Assembly: GCA_028280635.1 (NCBI GenBank)
Contig: JANQLM010000006.1
Coordinates: 21,214-85,213 of the forward strand
Reading direction: 5' to 3'
DNA from: Halieaceae bacterium
Lineage (GTDB): Bacteria; Pseudomonadota; Gammaproteobacteria; Pseudomonadales; Halieaceae
Length of the DNA stretch: 64,000 nucleotides
Of this stretch, positions 19,551-29,194 are shown piece by piece (the stretch's first letter is position 1; the number at the start of each line of letters is the position of its first letter). Under the pieces are notes generated by a model. The model had not been told where the DNA came from. It saw only the letters and a program-made list of their open reading frames with translations, and did no database searches. A program made the translations under genes and the position numbers.

Positions 19551-20978
19551 TCAGGTGAGCAGGCTGTCGCCGTAGTCCAGCAGGGCGTCGAGCACTGCCT
19601 GCTGTTCGGGGGTGACGGTCGCGCTGAGTTGCTCGATGGTGGCCTGGAACTCATCCAGGGTGATGGAGGCGCCGGCTTCCGGGTCGGTGAGGTACTGGAA
19701 ACGCTGCTCTTCCCACTGGGCGCGTTCGGCGTAATTGAGGCTGTCCGGGAAGTTCCTGGCGCGGTAGCGGAACAGCATTTCCGGTAACCGGGTATCCTCG
19801 AACACGAAGGACTCCTGGGCCAGTTCTGCGGCGCTTGCCGCCCGGGCGCGGTCCATCGAGCGACGATCCGCGTCGCTGAAAAACCCGCCACTGTAGAGCA
19901 TGCGATCCGGGTCGGTGATAGCGGGCAACTGGCGGTTGGCATACAGCGCCTGCAGCTTTGCCGTCAGGCCCGGAATGGCCAGCAGGCGCGCGCGGTGAGC
20001 GCGACACCGCTCCACATCCATGCCCAGCCGCTCGGCGGTGGCGGCGTCCAGCAATTTCGGGGTGGCAACAATCGGCGCACGGTTGATGTGGATGCTCTTG
20101 ATTCCCGGGCGTTCCACGCCCTCGGGAAGCTCCGCGGCCGGACAGAACAGCCGGCTGGCCAGCGCTTCTGCGCTAAGCTCTTCCAGGCAGGCCGGATCCG
20201 CCCCCAGGTCGAAGCAGATGATCTCGTTTTTGTTGACCGGGTGCCGCGCCAGCGGCGCCACCAGGGCGATGTTGTTGCGGTCGGTGCCGAACATGCCGGA
20301 CACATGCAGCACCGGTTTCGCCTGCTCCATGTCAAGCTGCGCCAGCACGAACTGCTTGTTGCGGAGCTGCAGGGCGTAGTCGAACAGCCGCGGCTGCCGG
20401 TCGCGGATCAATCTGGCCATGCCGATGGTGGCCTCCACGTCCGACAGGGCATCGTGGGCGGCCTCGTGGCCGATGCCATTGGCGGCAGTGAGTTTTTCCA
20501 GCCGGAAGCTGGGTCTGCCGTCCTCTCCCAATGGCCATTCAATGCCTTCCGGACGCAGGGCGTGGGTGAGGCGCACCACGTCGATCAGGTCCCAGCGCGA
20601 GTTGCCGCTCTTCCATTCCCGTGCATAGGGGTCGAAGAAGTTGCGGTACAGGGTGTAGCGGGTCACCTCGTCGTCAAAGCGAATGCTGTTGTAGCCGACA
20701 CCGCAGGTGCCAGGCCGTGCCAGCTCGTCGTAAATGCGCGCGATAAACTCGCACTCGGGAAGGCCGTCAGCGAGGGCCTGCTGGGGCGTAATACCGGTGA
20801 CCAGGCAGGCTTCCGGGTGGGGCAGCACATCCCGGGCGGGGGCTGAATAGAGCATCAGCGGTTCGCCGATGATATTGAGCTCGGTATCCGTGCGCAGGCC
20901 GGCAAACTGCACCGGGCGATCCCGGCTGGGATCGACGCCGAAGGTCTCGTAGTCGTGCCAGTAAAAGCTGTCAGCCAT
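19551..20978 (-). CDS. sbcB: Exodeoxyribonuclease I SbcB
   Basis: 475 aa, standard length. 3'-5' single-strand DNA exonuclease used in recombination and mismatch repair. DEDDh catalytic residues: Asp9 and Glu11 (FYWHDYETFGVD), an Asp in NSIRFDDEVTR, and His/Asp in AAHDALSDVEATIGMARL. The SH3-like and helical C-terminal domains are present. Monocistronic-looking, between fumarase and pyrB. Confidence 0.96.
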   Translation of the reverse strand: MADSFYWHDYETFGVDPSRDRPVQFAGLRTDTELNIIGEPLMLYSAPARDVLPHPEACLVTGITPQQALADGLPECEFIARIYDELARPGTCGVGYNSIRFDDEVTRYTLYRNFFDPYAREWKSGNSRWDLIDVVRLTHALRPEGIEWPLGEDGRPSFRLEKLTAANGIGHEAAHDALSDVEATIGMARLIRDRQPRLFDYALQLRNKQFVLAQLDMEQAKPVLHVSGMFGTDRNNIALVAPLARHPVNKNEIICFDLGADPACLEELSAEALASRLFCPAAELPEGVERPGIKSIHINRAPIVATPKLLDAATAERLGMDVERCRAHRARLLAIPGLTAKLQALYANRQLPAITDPDRMLYSGGFFSDADRRSMDRARAASAAELAQESFVFEDTRLPEMLFRYRARNFPDSLNYAERAQWEEQRFQYLTDPEAGASITLDEFQATIEQLSATVTPEQQAVLDALLDYGDSLLT

Positions 20979-21014
20979 GCGCCCCTCCCTGGGCCCGGCG
21001 TCCCCGCTGGTCGA

Positions 21015-22538
21015 TCAAATCAACTCCAGGGCCTGTTCCTCGATCTTCGCTTTCCAGATGGCCGGGCCGGTCTTGTGCACGGATTCACCGTTGACGTCGA
21101 CAGCCACGGTGACCGGCATATCCTTCACCTCGAACTCGTAGATGGCCTCCATCCCCAGCTCCGGGAAGGCGACGACCTTGGCTTCGGTAATGGCCTTGGA
21201 GACCAGGTAAGCGGCACCGCCCACCGCCATTAGATAGGTGGCCCGATGCTTCTTGATGGCTTCGAGGCCGGTGGGCCCGCGCTCGGCCTTGCCGATCATG
21301 CCCATCAGGCCGGTCTTTTCGAGGATGAAGTCGGTGAACTTGTCCATGCGCGTGGCCGTGGTCGGGCCGGCCGGGCCCATGACCTCGTCGCGCACCGGAT
21401 CCACTGGGCCCACGTAGTAGATGAAGCGGTCCTGCAGATCCACCTCGGCGGGCAGGCCCTCCCCGCTTTCGATCAGCTCCTTGATTTTCTTGTGGGCGGC
21501 GTCGCGACCGGTCAGCATCTTGCCGGACAGCAGCAGGGTGTCGCCGGGCTGCCAGCTGGCCATCTCTTCGCGGGTGACGGTATCGAGATTGACGCGGCGC
21601 ACGCCCTCACCCACCTCCCAGGTGATGTCAGGCCAGTCGTCCAGGCTGGGCGGCGTCTGCAGCGCCGGGCCGCTGCCATCCAGCACAAAATGCGCGTGGC
21701 GGGTGGCGGCGCAGTTGGGAATCATGGCCACCGGCAGCGAGGCGGCGTGGGTGGGGTAGTCCTTGATCTTGACGTCGACCACAGTGGTCAGGCCACCGAG
21801 GCCCTGGGCACCGATGCCCAGCTTGTTGACCGCATCCATGATCTCCAGGCGCAGTTCCTCGACTCGGTTGGACGGGCCGCGCTGGCGCAGCTCCTGGATA
21901 TCCACGGGCTCCATCAGGGATTCCTTGGCCAGTACCGCGGCTTTCTCCGCGGTGCCGCCAATACCAATACCCAGCATGCCCGGCGGGCACCAGCCGGCAC
22001 CCATGGTGGGCACGGTTTTGACCACCCAGTCAACAATGCTGTCAGAGGGGTTGAGCATCACCAGCTTGGACTTGTTCTCGGAACCGCCGCCCTTTGCCGC
22101 CACCTGGACATCAACGGTGTCACCCTCCACGACCTCCATATGAATCACCGCGGGCGTGTTGTCCCTGGTGTTCTTGCGGGCGCCCGCCGGGTCGTCGAGG
22201 ATGGAAGCGCGCAAAATGTTATCGGGATTCAGATAAGCGCGGCGAACGCCTTCGTTCACCATGTCCGCCACCGACATGTCCGCCTCCCACTGTACGTTCA
22301 TGCCAATTTTCAGAAACACCGTGACGATACCCGTGTCCTGGCAGATCGGACGATGGCCCTGGGCGCACATCCGCGAGTTGATCAGTATCTGCGCCATGGC
22401 GTCCCTGGCGGCGGGATTCTGCTCCATCTCGTAGGCCTGGTGTACAGCCTGGATGTAGTCCAGCGGGTGATAGTAGGAAATGAACTGCAGGGCGTCTGCC
22501 ATGCTGTCGATTAAATCGTCCTGGCGGATAACCGTCAT
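21015..22538 (-). CDS. fumA: Class I fumarate hydratase (4Fe-4S)
   Basis: 507 aa from the ATG giving MTVIRQDD; the frame is open further upstream but lacks a better start. One protein contains both alpha and beta parts. Iron-sulfur cluster Cys are in GHRPICQDTG (Cys66), GWCPPGMLGIGIGGTAEKA and IPNCAATRHAHF. The C-terminal half has YYVGPVDP and GPTTATRMD, typical of class I fumarases. Interconverts fumarate and L-malate in the TCA cycle and is oxygen-sensitive. A TACAAT -10-like hexamer lies upstream without a clear -35. Confidence 0.95.
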   Translation of the reverse strand: MTVIRQDDLIDSMADALQFISYYHPLDYIQAVHQAYEMEQNPAARDAMAQILINSRMCAQGHRPICQDTGIVTVFLKIGMNVQWEADMSVADMVNEGVRRAYLNPDNILRASILDDPAGARKNTRDNTPAVIHMEVVEGDTVDVQVAAKGGGSENKSKLVMLNPSDSIVDWVVKTVPTMGAGWCPPGMLGIGIGGTAEKAAVLAKESLMEPVDIQELRQRGPSNRVEELRLEIMDAVNKLGIGAQGLGGLTTVVDVKIKDYPTHAASLPVAMIPNCAATRHAHFVLDGSGPALQTPPSLDDWPDITWEVGEGVRRVNLDTVTREEMASWQPGDTLLLSGKMLTGRDAAHKKIKELIESGEGLPAEVDLQDRFIYYVGPVDPVRDEVMGPAGPTTATRMDKFTDFILEKTGLMGMIGKAERGPTGLEAIKKHRATYLMAVGGAAYLVSKAITEAKVVAFPELGMEAIYEFEVKDMPVTVAVDVNGESVHKTGPAIWKAKIEEQALELI

Positions 22539-22654
22539 GAAACTTGCTCTCGCTTGGCCTCGGGAAAGGGCAAATATTGTACAACCAACCGCCCCCTGAA
22601 GGGGGACAATGGGGGAGGATTTGCCACCCTGGGCGGGCAGCTCCAGATATCGCG

Positions 22655-23416
22655 CTATTGCGCTCCGGGCGCGCTGGAGGGTGCGGCGCCCATGCTCTGG
22701 CGCAGCTGGATCAGGCTCTGATTGACCTGCTTGCGGAAACCGTCCACCGAGGCCTGCCACTCTTCGGTGGTATCCATGCGTTTCTGTACCCGTGCCAGCT
22801 CCAGGGTGGCGCGACTGACGTCGTCCCCCAGCCGCTCCAGCAGGGCCTGGTTGGCATCCGCGGTGGTAATCAGGCGCTCCAGGTCGCCGGCGACGGCGCG
22901 CAGTTTCTGGATATCTGAGCCCAGTGCCTGCAGCTGCTGCGAATAGGCGCTGTCGGTCTGGGTCAGGGTAGCGACTGTGCTGTTCAGGTTGTCGCGGCTC
23001 TTCTCGAGCTCGGCAATGGCGGCCTTGTTGCGACGCCAGGCCGACGCCCAGAGCTTGTCGACTTCCGAGTAGAGCTCCTTGATCTTCACGGCCATGGCGG
23101 CCGCGGACTGGTTCATGCCCTCATCGGTGTCAGACAGGCGATCTTCCAGGTCACTGATGCGCGACTCATATTGCGCCATCAACTGCTCAGAAGCATCCAG
23201 CTCCTGCTGGAGCTGCCAGGCCCAGGCACAGGCGACACCCGCCACGGCCAGCGATACCGCAATAAACAGGCGAGCCAGCAAACCCGTACCGCCACCGGAC
23301 GGCGAATTCGAGGGCCGACGCCGGTCTCCCTTGCGAGCGGTCTGACGCGCCACCACTTCATCCCGAGCCGGTACGATTGGCGGGATGGAGCCGATTTTGC
23401 TGTCGTCTTTACTCAT
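22655..23416 (-). CDS. Membrane-anchored coiled-coil protein, function unknown
   Basis: 253 aa. A cytoplasmic basic N-terminus (TARKGDRRRPSNS) is followed by one transmembrane helix about residues 45-66 (LLARLFIAVSLAVAGVACAW), then a long, mostly helical, coiled-coil periplasmic region rich in Leu, Glu, Gln and Ala, ending in a Ser/Ala/Pro tail. No enzymatic motif is visible. The layout recalls small divisome or envelope accessory proteins, but I do not recognise a named family. Confidence 0.75.
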   Translation of the reverse strand: MSKDDSKIGSIPPIVPARDEVVARQTARKGDRRRPSNSPSGGGTGLLARLFIAVSLAVAGVACAWAWQLQQELDASEQLMAQYESRISDLEDRLSDTDEGMNQSAAAMAVKIKELYSEVDKLWASAWRRNKAAIAELEKSRDNLNSTVATLTQTDSAYSQQLQALGSDIQKLRAVAGDLERLITTADANQALLERLGDDVSRATLELARVQKRMDTTEEWQASVDGFRKQVNQSLIQLRQSMGAAPSSAPGAQ

Positions 23417-23463
23417 ACTGCCTGAAGAGATTGTCTCAGCTTGTCAGCGCGTGGGATGAGAAC

Positions 23464-23485
23464 CGGGCCGGGATTCCCCGGCCCG
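23464..23485 (-). terminator. GC-rich hairpin after the PuuD-like gene
   Basis: Perfect 9-bp inverted repeat CGGGCCGGG / CCCGGCCCG with a 4-nt loop, 11 nt after the stop of the upstream - strand gene. There is no U-tract after it, so it may be a weak terminator or an mRNA-stabilising hairpin. Confidence 0.4.
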
Positions 23486-23496
23486 AACTGAGATGA

Positions 23497-24120
23497 TTAC
23501 ACCAAGGCCAGAACTGCCCACATAACGCCAACCAGGACAACGCTGCAGTGAATGACGCCTTTGACGCTGGCCATCGGGCCCATTTTGCCGAACAGGGCAT
23601 TCAGCTCGAGGAGAACAATAAGGCCCATCATGATGCCAACACCGGTAGCGCTGGGGGCGATGCCGGAGTGCCCGGTGCCAAACATGCCAAGCAGCATGGG
23701 GCCCGAGAACAGCGTATTGGTTCTGGAAGCCAGGCCGGCCTTGGCGGCGGCTGCGGGGCCATCACCTTCTTTCATACCCAGTACAATTTGCTGATTGGGC
23801 CAAATCACCAACCAGACGTTCAGGAACATAAAGGTACCCGCCAGCGCGCCTGTCCAGATCCACCCAAAGCCTGCAAAGCTTGAATAGGCCTTGAGGTAGT
23901 GGAGCAGGTAAAGACCGGTCAGGAAGGTGAACATCGCACCCCAACGGAACCACCAAAGGGCGCGCGGAGCGAGCTTCTTCATGGCGTCCGACTTGGCATC
24001 AGCTTCCGCTTCCTTGAAGTACTCGGTTTGCACAAAGTTGAAGTAATAGAGCATACCGATCCATGTGATCCCGAAGATCACGTGGGCCCAGCGAAAAAGA
24101 AATCCAATAGCAAGTTCCAT
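23497..24120 (-). CDS. PuuD-like (urate hydroxylase N-terminal) membrane protein
   Basis: 207 aa; the ATG with AAGGAG upstream is taken as start. Five to six hydrophobic segments. N-terminal motif RWAHVIFGITWIGMLYYFNFVQ-type (His/Trp-rich first helix), then RALWWFRWGAMFTFLTG and FLNVWLVIWPNQQIVLG, matching the membrane part of PuuD-type urate hydroxylases. The C-terminal cytochrome c part of PuuD is absent. No purine catabolism genes are nearby, so a urate role should not be assumed; stand-alone versions are of unknown function. Confidence 0.7.
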   Translation of the reverse strand: MELAIGFLFRWAHVIFGITWIGMLYYFNFVQTEYFKEAEADAKSDAMKKLAPRALWWFRWGAMFTFLTGLYLLHYLKAYSSFAGFGWIWTGALAGTFMFLNVWLVIWPNQQIVLGMKEGDGPAAAAKAGLASRTNTLFSGPMLLGMFGTGHSGIAPSATGVGIMMGLIVLLELNALFGKMGPMASVKGVIHCSVVLVGVMWAVLALV

Positions 24121-24534
24121 AGGTTCGCTCCTTAACAAGAGAAAAAATTCTTATAAATCTGCCGCCTCACCGAAGCGCATCTGCTGGCTCCGAGACCCTG
24201 AGAACTCAGGACCTGAAGAGCACAACCAGCAACCGGGCGGGGGCCTTCGTTGCGCGTCATTTTAATTGGCTTTAACTCTGAGCGGAAGCGAATTCGCCCG
24301 ATGGCAGCCGCTCGCCGGCAGCCTTGCCGATAAATGAAAAAGCCCCACAAATGCGGGGCTTTTATTGTTTCCTCCATGATTCTTCTTGGTCACTAGCCCT
24401 CGGTGTTTATACACCTGAGCTGCCTTTGTTAAACCTGATCGAAACACTTGATCGATAGGATGGGAGCGTACGTATCAGCACACAGAATCAGTTTCTGTCC
24501 GACATATCGACGTTTTATCGCAAGGAGCACCCCC
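24121..24534. other. 414-bp divergent intergenic region between PuuD-like gene and sodB
   Basis: No convincing gene. It holds the 5' leaders of two divergent genes, AAGGAG sites for both, and an isolated intrinsic terminator-like hairpin in the middle. Short open frames here lack plausible starts or composition. Confidence 0.6.
24338..24363. terminator. Orphan bidirectional intrinsic terminator upstream of sodB
   Basis: AAAAGCCCC / GGGGCTTTT, 9-bp stem with an 8-nt loop; A-tract on one side and T-tract on the other, so it could act on either strand. It sits between two divergently transcribed genes, where no annotated transcript should end. Confidence 0.7.
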
Positions 24535-25116
24535 ATGGTTTTCGAACTGCCGGCACTGCCTTACGCCCGCGACGCACTGGCGCCGCACATCTCCGAAGAG
24601 ACCCTCGACTTCCACTACGGCAAGCACCACGCCGCCTATGTCGACAAACTCAATGCCGCTATCGAGAGCACCGACCTCGCTGAGCAATCCCTGGAAGCCA
24701 TCATCAAGAGCAGCGACGGCGGCCTGTTCAACAACGCCGCACAGATCTGGAACCACACGTTCTACTGGCACAGCCTCAGCCCCGAGGGCGGCGGCGATCC
24801 GGAAGGCGCCCTGGCCGATGCCATCACGGCCTCATTCGGTTCCGCAGCGGAGTTCAAGGATCAGTTCAATGCCGCGGCGGTGGGCAACTTCGGCTCCGGC
24901 TGGACCTGGCTGGTGCAGAACGCCGATGGCAGCCTGGCGATCGTCAACACCGACGACGCCGAAACCCCGCTCACCGATGAGGGCGTCACCCCCCTGCTGA
25001 CCTGCGATGTGTGGGAACACGCCTATTACATCGACTACCGCAATGCCCGCCCCAGCTACCTGGAAGCCTTCTGGGCGCTTGTTAACTGGGACTTCGCGAC
25101 CGCCAACATGGTTTAA
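24535..25116 (+). CDS. sodB: Superoxide dismutase (Fe/Mn type), SodB-like
   Basis: 193 aa, start chosen at the ATG with AAGGAG upstream; [20 protein letters not shown] is the normal SodB N-terminus. Metal ligands are visible: His in [14 protein letters not shown], His in [11 protein letters not shown], and Asp/His in [23 protein letters not shown] and GSGWTWLV fit the iron-type subgroup. Cytoplasmic superoxide detoxification. The nearby oxygen-labile fumarase and GroEL are stress-linked neighbours, but there is no operon. Confidence 0.95.
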   Translation: MVFELPALPYARDALAPHISEETLDFHYGKHHAAYVDKLNAAIESTDLAEQSLEAIIKSSDGGLFNNAAQIWNHTFYWHSLSPEGGGDPEGALADAITASFGSAAEFKDQFNAAAVGNFGSGWTWLVQNADGSLAIVNTDDAETPLTDEGVTPLLTCDVWEHAYYIDYRNARPSYLEAFWALVNWDFATANMV

Positions 25117-25163
25117 GCCCCTGTAGGCAGTTACCCGCCCCGCTACGCGGAAATAAGCCAAAA

Positions 25164-25189
25164 AAAAGCCCCGCTATTGCGGGGCTTTT
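25164..25189. terminator. Bidirectional terminator between sodB and groEL
   Basis: AAAAGCCCCGC / GCGGGGCTTTT, 11-bp stem with loop TATT, flanked by A and T runs. It lies between convergent stop codons, 47 nt after sodB and 21 nt after groEL, and probably serves both. Confidence 0.9.
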
Positions 25190-25210
25190 CCGTTTCAGGC
25201 GCCGGTCGGC

Positions 25211-26866
<1,656 letters not shown>

Positions 26867-26902
26867 TTACCAGTAAATAAGTTTGATCTGTTGACGGGCC
26901 GC

Positions 26903-27193
26903 TTATTCGACGACGGCGAAAATTTCGCTCTCGCCCATGATGATCAGCTCTTCGCCGTCCACTTCGATGGTGTTGCTGCCGGCGTACTGGCCGAAGACCA
27001 CCTTGTCACCGACCTTCACGGCCAGCGGGCGGGTTTCGCCGTTATCAAGAACCTTGCCTTCGCCAACGGCGACGACTTCACCCTGGTTGGGCTTCTCCTT
27101 GGCGGAGCCGGGCAGCACGATGCCTCCGGCCGTGGTTTCTTCCTCTTCCTTACGACGGATTACTACACGGTCGTACAACGGACGGATATTCAT
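26903..27193 (-). CDS. groS: Co-chaperonin GroES (Hsp10)
   Basis: 96 aa. [19 protein letters not shown] start, mobile loop [17 protein letters not shown], and [19 protein letters not shown]. Caps GroEL. GGAGAG precedes the ATG. Its leader of about 140 nt carries a sigma32-like promoter and a CIRCE operator. Confidence 0.98.
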   Translation of the reverse strand: MNIRPLYDRVVIRRKEEEETTAGGIVLPGSAKEKPNQGEVVAVGEGKVLDNGETRPLAVKVGDKVVFGQYAGSNTIEVDGEELIIMGESEIFAVVE

Positions 27194-27271
27194 CTGATTT
27201 ACTCTCCAAATGACGGTTTGTTATGCCGAAGATCCGCGGAAACCCGCCGAATCTGCCGGTTGCACGCTGTT

Positions 27272-27297
27272 CTGGGGACAGAAACGGCGAATTCAAC
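27272..27297 (-). promoter_or_regulatory. Sigma32-like heat-shock promoter of groES
   Basis: On the - strand: GTTGAA, 14 nt, CCCCAG, close to the RpoH consensus CTTGAA / CCCCAT. Positioned about 75 nt upstream of the groES ATG, downstream of the CIRCE element. Confidence 0.55.
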
Positions 27298-27334
27298 CCT
27301 GAATTGGCACTTTTAAGGGGAGAGTGACAAAAAA

Positions 27335-27361
27335 TTAGCACTCTCCTTCAGGGAGTGCTAA
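27335..27361. promoter_or_regulatory. CIRCE operator (HrcA binding site)
   Basis: Perfect consensus TTAGCACTC-N9-GAGTGCTAA. CIRCE is bound by the repressor HrcA, which releases groESL under heat stress. It starts directly at the -10 hexamer of the sigma70-like promoter, where a bound repressor would block initiation. No hrcA gene is in this window. Confidence 0.93.
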
Positions 27362-27388
27362 TCATAGTCACGAAATGTTTCAGGTCAA
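27361..27388 (-). promoter_or_regulatory. Sigma70-like promoter of groES abutting CIRCE
   Basis: On the - strand: TTGACC, 16 nt, TATGAT. Each hexamer matches consensus at five of six positions. The -10 shares its last base with the CIRCE element. Confidence 0.65.
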
Positions 27389-27436
27389 GGGGGCGGAGAG
27401 GTTCGCCGGCGGGCCCCTCCGAGGGGCGCACCCGCC

Positions 27437-27916
27437 TCAATCGCGGGGGTCGCGATCCTCTACCCGCTGGAAATCGCCCTCGATGGTGACACGGTCGCTC
27501 GGGGAATCGGGCTCGCGGGGAGCGCCCTGGGCGCGGTACTCGGTACGGAACGTGGCCTGGCTGCGGTAGCGAGCGGGGGCGATGCCCAGCAGGCCGCGCC
27601 GCAGCGGGCCAACCAGCACAACCAGCGCCAGGGTGTCGGTAACCAGCCCTGGCACCATCAGCAGAAAACCGGCAGTCACCACCGCCAGGTCGTCGCCGAG
27701 GAAGCGCGGCGTGATAAGGCCGCCTTCCGTATTCTGGTGGGCGGCATCCCGCTGGGCCTGACGAATCATATTGAGGCCCTGGCGGCGGATCATGCTCATT
27801 CCCAGCACAATGCCCAACACCACCCAGCCCACCGCCAGCAGCGGACTGGTGGCCGCGCCCAGCTCAATCAGGGTCCACAGTTCGAAGAACGGGAACAGCA
27901 GGAAAAACCATTGCAT
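27437..27916 (-). CDS. fxsA: FxsA family membrane protein
   Basis: 159 aa from the ATG giving [20 protein letters not shown], the FxsA N-terminus; the frame extends upstream but overlaps the promoter side of the divergent SDR gene. Three to four hydrophobic segments with [20 protein letters not shown], then a hydrophilic tail. In E. coli FxsA relieves F-plasmid exclusion of phage T7. Here it lies upstream of groES on the same strand, a common position for this family. Confidence 0.9.
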   Translation of the reverse strand: MQWFFLLFPFFELWTLIELGAATSPLLAVGWVVLGIVLGMSMIRRQGLNMIRQAQRDAAHQNTEGGLITPRFLGDDLAVVTAGFLLMVPGLVTDTLALVVLVGPLRRGLLGIAPARYRSQATFRTEYRAQGAPREPDSPSDRVTIEGDFQRVEDRDPRD

Positions 27917-28008
27917 TACCAGACTATGGGGCCGGCTGGCCCCGCTTTCAACCGGGCGGCTGGGATTTTGGTGTACTATCCCCCGCCACAATCACAGGGA
28001 GAAACAAC

Positions 28009-28770
28009 ATGGATTTGAAAGACAAGGTCATCGTGGTCACCGGTGGCGGCCAGGGCCTGGGCCGGGCCATCGCCGTCGGGCTGGCCGCGCGCGGCGCGGT
28101 ACTGGCGCTGGCGGACCTCAACCAGGAGCGTCTGGATGAGACTGTTGAGCTGTGCCGGGAAGCCGGCGGTGACGGCCGCGCCTACATCGCCAACGTGGCC
28201 TCGGAGGATGAGGTGGTGACCCTCTTCAATAGTGTCGTCGCAGATCTCGGCCGGCTGGACGGCCTGGTCAACAACGCCGGCATCCTGCGCGACGGCATGC
28301 TGGTGAAAGTAAAGGACGGCGAAATCGTCAAGAAGATGAGCCTGGCCGAGTGGCAGGCGGTAATTGATGTGAACCTGACCGGCGTATTCCTGTGTGGTCG
28401 CGAAGCTGCCTCCCATATGATCGAGTTGGGCAACGGCGGCCTGATCATCAATATCTCCTCCGTATCCAAGGCAGGCAACATGGGGCAGACCAACTACTCC
28501 GCCGCCAAGGCCGGCGTCGCCACCATGGCGGTGAGTTGGGCCAAGGAACTGGCGCGCTTCGGGATTCGCACCGCGGCCATCGCCCCGGGCTTCGTGGGTA
28601 CCGAGATGGTGGCCAGCATGAAACCGGAAGCCCTGGCCAAGATGGAAGCCCAGATTCCCCTGGGCCGGGTGGGCCAGCCGGAGGAGATCGCCCACACGGC
28701 GGTGTTCCTGTTCGAGAACGACTACATCACCGGGCGGGTGATCGAGACCGACGGTGGCATCCGGCTTTAA
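28009..28770 (+). CDS. SDR-family oxidoreductase (FabG-like)
   Basis: 253 aa classical short-chain dehydrogenase. NAD(P)-binding [11 protein letters not shown] near the N-terminus, NNAG at about 88-91, catalytic Ser/Tyr/Lys in NISSVS and YSAAK, and a PGFVGTEM segment. Length and [12 protein letters not shown] end fit the FabG / hydroxyacyl-CoA dehydrogenase group. The substrate cannot be read from sequence. GGGAGAA precedes the ATG. It overlaps the next gene by 17 nt. Confidence 0.88.
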   Translation: MDLKDKVIVVTGGGQGLGRAIAVGLAARGAVLALADLNQERLDETVELCREAGGDGRAYIANVASEDEVVTLFNSVVADLGRLDGLVNNAGILRDGMLVKVKDGEIVKKMSLAEWQAVIDVNLTGVFLCGREAASHMIELGNGGLIINISSVSKAGNMGQTNYSAAKAGVATMAVSWAKELARFGIRTAAIAPGFVGTEMVASMKPEALAKMEAQIPLGRVGQPEEIAHTAVFLFENDYITGRVIETDGGIRL

Positions 28771-29110
28771 AAAGACAGCCGCGGAAAAAGCTGAGGCCGC
28801 GGAAGAGCGGCGCCAGCGCATCTGGCAGGTGATCCTGGCCATTCCCCCCGGCCGGGTCTGCAGCTACGGCGGCGTCGCCAAGCTGGCAGGGCTGGCCAAC
28901 GGCGCCCGCCAGACCGCCTGGGCCCTGCGCCACCTGCCCCGGGATACGAAAATTCCCTGGTTTCGGGTGATCAACAGCCAAGGCCGTATCGCCATGCACG
29001 AGGGTTCCCGCGGCTACCGGGAGCAGCGCAAGCGCCTCAAGGCCGAAGGGGTGACCTTCAACGAGAATGGCCGACTCAGCTCCAGGAGCTTCTGGTGGGA
29101 CGGCAGCTAG
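28754..29110 (+). CDS. Alkyltransferase-like (ATL) DNA-binding protein
   Basis: 118 aa with a GTG start inside the 3' end of the SDR gene. It matches the DNA-binding half of O6-alkylguanine transferases: [24 protein letters not shown] and [12 protein letters not shown] with the Arg finger. The reactive motif PCHRV is replaced by PWFRVI, so the acceptor Cys is absent. Known ATL proteins bind O6-alkylguanine without repairing it and recruit nucleotide excision repair. An N-terminal Ala/Glu-rich helix is extra. Confidence 0.88.
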   Translation: MASGFKKTAAEKAEAAEERRQRIWQVILAIPPGRVCSYGGVAKLAGLANGARQTAWALRHLPRDTKIPWFRVINSQGRIAMHEGSRGYREQRKRLKAEGVTFNENGRLSSRSFWWDGS

Positions 29111-29194
29111 GTGCGGCCGGCTAGGCGCGGCCGGCCAGGCACGGCCGGCGAGGTGCGGCCGGCGAGGCGTAGCCAGCGAGATTCGACCGGCTAG
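29107..29194. repeat. 14-bp tandem repeat, six degenerate units, between convergent stops
   Basis: Units read CTAGGTGCGGCCGG, CTAGGCGCGGCCGG, CCAGGCACGGCCGG, CGAGGTGCGGCCGG, CGAGGCGTAGCCAG, CGAGATTCGACCGG, then a closing CTAG. The first CTAG supplies the TAG stop of the ATL gene and the last CTAG supplies the TAG stop of ampG on the other strand. Identity declines toward the ampG side. 14 is not a multiple of 3, so it is not coding. Confidence 0.9.

Noticed and set aside
24132..24377. 81-codon frame on the - strand in the sodB upstream region
   Set aside because: It crosses the hairpin terminator, has no homology-like pattern and no ribosome site.
29107..29194. CRISPR array
   Set aside because: Units are contiguous 14-mers without spacers and no cas genes are nearby.
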